A stretch of 64,000 nt of DNA from Anaerophaga thermohalophila DSM 12881 (GTDB lineage: Bacteria; Bacteroidota; Bacteroidia; Bacteroidales; Marinilabiliaceae), in contig NZ_AEWI01000014.1 of assembly GCF_000191885.1 (NCBI RefSeq), forward strand, positions 1-64,000, read 5' to 3'. Made by a program: the position numbers and the translations under genes. The notes under the pieces were generated by a model that was not told the DNA's origin, did no database searches, and was given only the letters and a program-made list of their open reading frames with translations. Below are positions 59,012 through 64,000 of this stretch, piece after piece; the first letter of the stretch is position 1; every line of letters begins with the position of its first letter.

Positions 59012-60778
59012 ATGAGATATATTTTTTTCATACTATTTTTTCTTTATATATTTTCTTCTTGTTCTGTTTATAGAAATAGTCAGGTGCATGACGATAGCGG
59101 AGATAACGATTTTTCCGGAGCAATTATAAAATTGAGTGAGGAGGAGCAAAGAAAATTTGATTATTATTTTTTGGAAGCTAACCGGTTTAAGGCAATTAAT
59201 GAAACCAAAAAAAGTTTCATGTATTTTGCTGAGGCCTTAAAAATTGATACTACTTGCGCTGTTTGTGCGTATGAGCTGGCTCGGATTCTTCTGTCCGGTG
59301 ATAATATCGATGAAGCTGAAAAGCTGATGGAGAAAGCTGTTCGTTACAGCCCGGATAATCGTTATTACGTTACTTTGCTTTCCAGTATTTATCAGAATAA
59401 TGGTAAAGGAGAAGATGCTGTAAAGGTGGGTGAACGATTACTTGATTTTTCCGATCCGCCTTCAGTGGATGATCTTTATTTTGTTGCTCAGCTTCATATA
59501 GAAAACGGAATGTATGATAAAGCTATCTCAAATTTGAAGAAAATTGAGGAGCAAGTTGGCATTAATGAAGCGATAACTTTCGAAATATATCAGTTATTTA
59601 TTGAGAGCAATGATTTGAAAAGCGCTCAAAAGGAATTAGAAAAGCTGATTGAGGAATATCCTTCTAATGGTGATTACCGTGTTTATCTTGGTGATTTTTT
59701 TCTACAGAACAGAGATTTTAAACGTGCTTTTGAAGAGTACAAGAGAGTTTTGAAAATTCAGCCGGATAACGGGAAAGTACATTTTTCTCTTGCCAATTAT
59801 TATTTTAATGTTGAGGATACTGTTTCTTTTAAAGAAGAATTACTTAAGGGATTTTCCTCGAAGGATGTCGATTTTGAAGATAAGTTCCGGCGGTTTATTC
59901 CTTTCGTTTCTCAATTTGGAAGTAAAGATAATCCGCTTACCAGGGAGGATGTTATTAAATTTTATGATGTATTGCTGAAAATACATCCATATCAGGCTGA
60001 CCTTTACAGAAGTTATGGTAGTTTTCTTGTTGACCAGGGACAAAAGGAGGAGGCTTTAAAAATATATCAAAAAGGTATTGATATGGATGCTTCGAGGCCG
60101 GATCTTTGGCAAGAGTATTTGGTATTGCTTTCTGAAGTTGGTGATAACGAGGAACTCGCGTCAAAATCATCCTTAGCGATCACTTTTTTCCCTGAAGAAC
60201 CGCTTTTTCGACTTTTTCATGGAGTTGCTCTTTTTCAGCAGGATGAGTTGGAGAAATCGGCTAAAACGCTTGAAAAGGGTTTAGAATATACTGACGATAA
60301 TGTTCGATTAAAGGGACAGTTTCATGCCTATCTTGGTGATATTTACCATTCAATGGGGAATGTTGATAAATCGTTTCAGCATTATGAGGAGGCGCTTAAA
60401 ATTGATGAGAATAATATTATCGTGCTTAATAATTACAGTTATTATCTGGCGCTTGAAAATCGTGATTTAGACAGAGCCGAAAGGATGAGTGCAAAAACTA
60501 TTGAGTTGGAACCTGGTAATGCTACCTATCTTGATACCTATGCATGGGTTTTGTTTAAGAAAGGCCGGTATACTGAAGCTAAATTTATTATGGAACGTGC
60601 CATTGATAATTTGAAGGAGCCCAGTGGTGTTATTTATGAGCATTACGGAGATATTTTATATAAAACCGGCGATATTGAAGGGGCCGTTAAACAGTGGAAT
60701 AACGCATTAAAATACGACGGTCATTCGGATTTGCTGGAAGACAAGATAAAAAGGAAAACTTATATTGATGGTGAATAA
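59012..60778 (+). CDS. TPR-repeat lipoprotein
   Basis: A 588-residue protein. The lipobox is IFSSC (Cys about residue 17). TPR-like helical pairs span about 55-570: AEALKIDTTCAVCAYELARI, EEALKIYQKGIDMDASRPDL, HYEEALKIDENNIIVLNNYS, AVKQWNNALKYDGHSD. It is probably an outer-membrane-anchored scaffold facing the periplasm. Its stop overlaps the start of the DUF4292-like gene (ATG 60768). The operon continues with an EnvC-like protein, so a role in envelope assembly is plausible. Confidence 0.88.
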   Translation: MRYIFFILFFLYIFSSCSVYRNSQVHDDSGDNDFSGAIIKLSEEEQRKFDYYFLEANRFKAINETKKSFMYFAEALKIDTTCAVCAYELARILLSGDNIDEAEKLMEKAVRYSPDNRYYVTLLSSIYQNNGKGEDAVKVGERLLDFSDPPSVDDLYFVAQLHIENGMYDKAISNLKKIEEQVGINEAITFEIYQLFIESNDLKSAQKELEKLIEEYPSNGDYRVYLGDFFLQNRDFKRAFEEYKRVLKIQPDNGKVHFSLANYYFNVEDTVSFKEELLKGFSSKDVDFEDKFRRFIPFVSQFGSKDNPLTREDVIKFYDVLLKIHPYQADLYRSYGSFLVDQGQKEEALKIYQKGIDMDASRPDLWQEYLVLLSEVGDNEELASKSSLAITFFPEEPLFRLFHGVALFQQDELEKSAKTLEKGLEYTDDNVRLKGQFHAYLGDIYHSMGNVDKSFQHYEEALKIDENNIIVLNNYSYYLALENRDLDRAERMSAKTIELEPGNATYLDTYAWVLFKKGRYTEAKFIMERAIDNLKEPSGVIYEHYGDILYKTGDIEGAVKQWNNALKYDGHSDLLEDKIKRKTYIDGE

Positions 60779-61610
60779 AGGTGTTACACTCTTTTTTCTT
60801 TTTCTGTTTTTAATAGGGTGTAAAACCATTGAAAAAGTTTCGGAAAAAGAGAATATTACTTCACTGAGTGAAAGAGAGATTTTAAAAAATGTCAGAGATT
60901 TCGAAAGTCGAAAGAATATCAATAGTGTTTTTTTTAGTAGAACTTCCGTTTCTTTTACTTCGGATGATAAGAATCAAAATTTCAGGTGTAATGTATTTTT
61001 GTATGTTGATAGTTTCATAAGAATAAGTGTTTTAGCGCCAATGGGGATTGAAGCGGCCCGAATTTCACTTGAGGAAGATGGTGTAATCATTATTGACAGG
61101 ATTAACAGACAGGTTGTTTATTCCGGATATGATGAACTATATAGAAAGTATCGGATTAATCTGGATTTGTATTTTTTGCAAAATGTTCTTTTGAATAAGC
61201 CTTTTGACTTTACTGATAGTCTCGGTACGGATATTGATGATTACTATTATAGAGGGATTGAAAATTCGTTGTATAAATTTAGTTCAACGAAGGAGAGACA
61301 CGTTAAATCGACGAATAACAGGAAATATAGTGAAGTACCTGTATTTCATCAATTATGGATATTGCCGGAGGATTTTTATTTGATGCGGAATTTTCTGCAT
61401 TTTGGCGCTCAGGATGTGGATTTAGATATTTTATATGAGGATTTTACGAGAGAATTTTCCGGATTTTATTTTCCTTCTTCTGTTGTTATGAAAGGACAGT
61501 TTGGTGACAAAAAATTTTCTTTAAAAGCTAAGTTTGGAAATATACGTTTCAATGATGTCAACGGTATTTCCTTCAGTATTCCTGAGAAGTATGATAAGAT
61601 ATATCGGTAA
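60768..61610 (+). CDS. DUF4292-type lipoprotein
   Basis: A 280-residue protein. The lipobox is LIGC (Cys about residue 17). RISVLAPMGIEAARISLEED, VIIIDRINRQVVYSGYDELY and MKGQFGDKKFSLKAKFGNIR resemble DUF4292 lipoproteins of Bacteroidota, which share a LolB/LolA-like fold by prediction. A TTG one codon upstream (60765) is possible. The first codons overlap the preceding gene and the last overlap the EnvC-like start by 20 bases, so the three are translationally linked. A role in outer-membrane lipoprotein handling is inference. Confidence 0.8.
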   Translation: MVNKGVTLFFLFLFLIGCKTIEKVSEKENITSLSEREILKNVRDFESRKNINSVFFSRTSVSFTSDDKNQNFRCNVFLYVDSFIRISVLAPMGIEAARISLEEDGVIIIDRINRQVVYSGYDELYRKYRINLDLYFLQNVLLNKPFDFTDSLGTDIDDYYYRGIENSLYKFSSTKERHVKSTNNRKYSEVPVFHQLWILPEDFYLMRNFLHFGAQDVDLDILYEDFTREFSGFYFPSSVVMKGQFGDKKFSLKAKFGNIRFNDVNGISFSIPEKYDKIYR

Positions 61611-62754
61611 AATATTTTTTCTGATGTTGTGTTTTACCTGGAATATTCAGGTTTCTGGTCAGAGTATTGATGATCTCAGGAAGGAAAGAGAATCGCTTTT
61701 GGAAGAAATTTCTAATACCAGCCGTTTGATTGAGCAAAAGAGGGAAACGCGGCAGGACAATTTGAGGGAACTTAATCTTATTGATCGTGAAATTGCTGCA
61801 CGACGGAAGCTTATAGATAATTTTCAACATGAAATTGATCAACTCGATAATCAAATAGAAGTTAACCAGATGTTGGTTAACGATTTGGAGAGTGATATAA
61901 AACAACTGAAGGAAGAGTATGCGAGATTGATCAGGGATTCCTATAAAAGAAAGGGACAATTGAATCAGTTAATGTTTCTTTTCAGCGCTGATGGCTTTAG
62001 TGATGCCTATTTGAAATACCGGCTGTTTAAAGAGTATAGCCGGTACCGTCAGAAGCAGGGTGAAAAACTTATAGAATCGCAGAGTCGTGTTCAGGGGCTT
62101 TTAAAGGAAATTACCGAACAAAAGGGAGAGAAACAGGAAGTTTTAAATGAAATAGAGAATGAATTAAAACGTTTGGAAGATAACCGGGTGCGTAAAACCA
62201 GACTTGTACAAAGATTAAAGACTGAGCAGGAATGGTTACAGCAAAGTTTAAAGGAAAAGGAAGCTGCAGCTAATGAGTTGGAGCGCAAGATTAAGGATTT
62301 GATTGCGGCTGAAAAAGATGCTGAAATAAGTATGGAAGCTTCTGTTGAATTTGCCGATATGATGGGTAAGTTAATATGGCCGGTTGAGGAAGGAGTAATC
62401 GTAAATCCTTTTGGTGAACATGCTCATCCCGTTCTTAAGAATGTTATTATCAAAAATAATGGTGTTGATATTCAGGTGGTAACTAATACTGATGTCTTCT
62501 GTGTTCATCCAGGCCAGGTATCTACAATTGTTGCAATTCCTGGACTAAATAAAGCTGTTATTGTCAGGCATGGTAAATACCTTACTGTGTATGGTAATTT
62601 GGTTGATGTTTTTGTTAGAAAAGGCGATATTGTAAATGCCGGGCAAAAAATCGGCACAGTTTTTACAAGTGAGGCGGAGATGAAGGATGTTCTTCATTTC
62701 GAAATCTGGGAAGAGAGTACAAAACTTGATCCTGAGCGATGGCTTTTACGTTAA
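61591..62754 (+). CDS. EnvC-like murein hydrolase activator (coiled coil + LytM)
   Basis: A 387-residue protein. The start is MIRYIGKIFFLMLCF at 61591, which gives a clean signal peptide (ends QVSGQ). Two long coiled coils (about residues 25-255) are followed by a LytM/M23 domain (about 272-387): IWPVEEGVIVNPFGEHAHPV, NNGVDIQVVTNTDVF, AVIVRHGKYLTVYGNL and VLHFEIWEES. The first metal-ligand His of active M23 enzymes is Asn here (NNGVD), so the domain is probably non-catalytic, as in EnvC, which activates amidases for cell separation. Confidence 0.88.
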   Translation: MIRYIGKIFFLMLCFTWNIQVSGQSIDDLRKERESLLEEISNTSRLIEQKRETRQDNLRELNLIDREIAARRKLIDNFQHEIDQLDNQIEVNQMLVNDLESDIKQLKEEYARLIRDSYKRKGQLNQLMFLFSADGFSDAYLKYRLFKEYSRYRQKQGEKLIESQSRVQGLLKEITEQKGEKQEVLNEIENELKRLEDNRVRKTRLVQRLKTEQEWLQQSLKEKEAAANELERKIKDLIAAEKDAEISMEASVEFADMMGKLIWPVEEGVIVNPFGEHAHPVLKNVIIKNNGVDIQVVTNTDVFCVHPGQVSTIVAIPGLNKAVIVRHGKYLTVYGNLVDVFVRKGDIVNAGQKIGTVFTSEAEMKDVLHFEIWEESTKLDPERWLLR

Positions 62755-62870
62755 TTTTTTGAAAAATGTGATTAATTTAGAAACCCTTTTTGAGGTTGTA
62801 AGTATAAATTAGTGTAATTTAGCCTGATAAAAATAGTCGGCCATAATCAAAACTTGTGGTAGTGAATAAA

Positions 62871-63257
62871 ATGGTTTTCAAATCTGAAATTAAGAATATC
62901 AACCTTGTTGAGAGGTTGATTGATGATATTTCTGCAAAATACCAGTTACATTCAGATATTTACGGTAAATTGTTACTTGCTGTTGTAGAGGGTGTTAATA
63001 ATGCAATTGTACATGGAAATAAATTGGAAAGTGATAAAGATGTTATACTTCAGTACCAGATTACCGATAAAGATATTCAGTTTGTGATTACTGATAGCGG
63101 GTCTGGTTTTGATTACTGGAACCTTCCTGATCCTACCAAACCTGAAAATATTGAAAAGACGCATGGTCGTGGAATTTTCTTAATGAAACATCTGGCTGAT
63201 AAAGTACAGTTCAATGAAAAGGGCAATGAAGTTAGAGTTGTTTTCAATTTAACGTAA
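62871..63257 (+). CDS. RsbW-like ATP-binding anti-sigma/serine kinase protein
   Basis: A 128-residue HATPase protein, start taken at ATG 62871 (MVFKSEIKNINLVERLI); a GTG at 62856 would add five residues. N box: AVVEGVNNAIVHGNKL; G1: FVITDSGSGFDYWNLP; G2: KTHGRGIFLMKHLADKV. It matches RsbW/SpoIIAB-type kinases that bind sigma factors or anti-sigma antagonists. The antagonist is not in the window. It is 5 bases before ybeY. Confidence 0.85.
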   Translation: MVFKSEIKNINLVERLIDDISAKYQLHSDIYGKLLLAVVEGVNNAIVHGNKLESDKDVILQYQITDKDIQFVITDSGSGFDYWNLPDPTKPENIEKTHGRGIFLMKHLADKVQFNEKGNEVRVVFNLT

Positions 63258-63262
63258 TAAAC

Positions 63263-63691
63263 GTGGCTATATCGTATTCTTCCTATGATATTGAATACAA
63301 TCTGCCAGAGAAGCAGCAAATTAGTAATTGGATTACTCAAGTTATTGAGAATAAAGACTTTATGGTTGGCGATATAAACTACATTTTTTGTTCAGACAAT
63401 TATATTTTAGAGACCAACCGTAATTTTCTTTCACACGATTATACTACAGATATTATTACCTTCGATTATTCTAAAAGACGATCGCTCTCTGGTGATATTT
63501 TGATTAGTATTCCTACTGTAAGTTTTAATGCAGAGCGTTTTGGTGTTACTTTTTTCAATGAGCTTCTCCGTGTAATGATTCATGGTGTATTACACCTTTT
63601 GGGATACAAGGATTCTACTGATCAAGAAAAGGAAGAGATGAGAAGGGCCGAGGATATATCTCTTCTTTTTTACGAAACAAATTTCGCGTAA
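63263..63691 (+). CDS. ybeY: rRNA maturation endoribonuclease YbeY
   Basis: A 142-residue protein with GTG start. FLSHDYTTDIITFDYSKRRS and SGDILISIPTV precede the metal motif RVMIHGVLHLLGYKDSTDQE. The usual motif is HGXLHLXGYDH. The first two His are kept, but the third position is shifted and reads KDST, a form I recall in other Bacteroidota. YbeY acts in 16S rRNA 3' maturation and ribosome quality control. It follows the HATPase gene and precedes mnmG. Confidence 0.93.
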   Translation: MAISYSSYDIEYNLPEKQQISNWITQVIENKDFMVGDINYIFCSDNYILETNRNFLSHDYTTDIITFDYSKRRSLSGDILISIPTVSFNAERFGVTFFNELLRVMIHGVLHLLGYKDSTDQEKEEMRRAEDISLLFYETNFA

Positions 63692-63697
63692 TACTGT

Positions 63698-63705
63698 TAC
63701 TTTTG
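63698..63705 (+). promoter_or_regulatory. Possible -7 box (TACTTTTG) of mnmG
   Basis: TACTTTTG fits TAnnTTTG, 26 bases before the mnmG ATG at 63731. No clear -33 TTTG is seen at the usual distance. Confidence 0.4.
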
Positions 63706-63730
63706 CGTTTCGTAGTTCATTTTTTTTATT

Positions 63731-64000
63731 ATGGTTTTCGATTACGATGTTATTGTAGTAGGTGGAGGGCATGCTGGTTGTGAAGCAAGTGCTGCTGCGG
63801 CTAATTTGGGTGCCAGGACGTTGTTGATAACTATGGATTTGACCAAGTTAGCACAGATGAGTTGTAATCCTGCAGTAGGTGGGATTGCTAAGGGACAGAT
63901 AGTTAGGGAGATAGATGCCTTGGGTGGCAAAATGGGTATTGTTACCGATTTGTCGTCGATTCAGTTCCGAATGCTCAATCGCTCAAAGGGGCCCGCGATG
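63731..64000 (+). CDS. mnmG: tRNA uridine-5-carboxymethylaminomethyl modification enzyme MnmG, 5' part
   Basis: The first 90 codons; the gene runs off the window. [20 protein letters not shown] is the FAD dinucleotide-binding start. [20 protein letters not shown] and [10 protein letters not shown] are exact MnmG signatures. With MnmE it makes the cmnm5U modification at wobble uridine. mnmG (gidA) often lies near the replication origin, which fits the candidate oriC 9 kb away. Confidence 0.97.
   Translation, partial: MVFDYDVIVVGGGHAGCEASAAAANLGARTLLITMDLTKLAQMSCNPAVGGIAKGQIVREIDALGGKMGIVTDLSSIQFRMLNRSKGPAM

Noticed and set aside
61534-61590. Upstream start for the EnvC-like gene
   Set aside because: The ATG at 61591 gives a clean signal peptide; the longer start does not.

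Overview
The window reads as a chromosomal segment of a Bacteroidota bacterium, most likely a Bacteroidales/Marinilabiliales-type marine or sediment lineage (the lineage is an inference). The grounds are a TonB-dependent receptor with a carboxypeptidase-regulatory-like N-terminus, a Type IX secretion C-terminal sorting domain, lipoproteins whose lipobox Cys is followed by acidic runs (the surface-export signal of this phylum), a DUF4292-like protein, TAnnTTTG-type -7 boxes, weak or absent Shine-Dalgarno sequences, and MnmG/YbeY/RuvB/NadA sequences of that type.

Layout. 0-5.7 kb: two glycosyltransferases, an LtaS-like sulfatase-fold membrane enzyme, a U32 peptidase-family enzyme and a SHOCT protein. 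5.7-11 kb: a methyltransferase fragment, then a surface lipoprotein and TonB receptor pair. 11-20 kb: an IS200-like transposase, a Gfo/Idh/MocA oxidoreductase, a condensation-type acyltransferase with a zinc-ribbon membrane protein, a CPBP-like membrane protein, a BACON/FGE-sulfatase lipoprotein, and very dense repeats. 20-26 kb: a small T9SS-sorted protein and a 1801-residue secreted protein carrying a C10 cysteine protease, leucine-rich repeats and an HEXXH motif. 26-33 kb: a CAT-anticodon tRNA, a HAD hydrolase, a SPOR lipoprotein, a PhoB/PhoR-like pair and a PiT phosphate transporter. 33-40.4 kb: a minus-strand operon of an HKD-nuclease helicase, a DUF1016 nuclease and an adenine methylase. 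All three genes are damaged, and the methylase carries an in-frame REP-associated tyrosine transposase (RAYT) domain plus many in-frame palindromes. 40.7-54 kb: GlsB-like and ComF proteins, homoserine dehydrogenase and O-acetylhomoserine sulfhydrylase behind a putative Thr/Met leader peptide, an ECF sigma/anti-sigma/Spy-like operon, an LLM oxidoreductase, a CDF transporter, rhodanese, HemW, VanZ-like, Rrf2, LutB-like and RpiB. 54.5-64 kb: nine or more plus-strand housekeeping genes (nadA, response regulator, ruvB, flippase, dut, TPR lipoprotein, DUF4292, EnvC-like, HATPase, ybeY, mnmG running off the end).

Three signals suggest that the chromosomal replication origin lies at about 54.07-54.48 kb. 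Gene orientation diverges there. The plus strand changes from mildly C-rich on the left to strongly G- and T-rich on the right. A perfect parS site sits about 3 kb away at 51,249.

The intergenic DNA is dominated by several families of short mobile repeats: a 143-bp MITE with 4-bp target duplications, a modular TTTCATC-ended family that often touches start or stop codons, a 166-bp AGTG/CACT-ended family found between operon partners, and a 69-bp hairpin. The most unusual findings are the RAYT and palindromes inside a restriction-type methylase gene, the Met/Thr attenuation leader, the candidate oriC with parS, and the dual-protease LRR protein.
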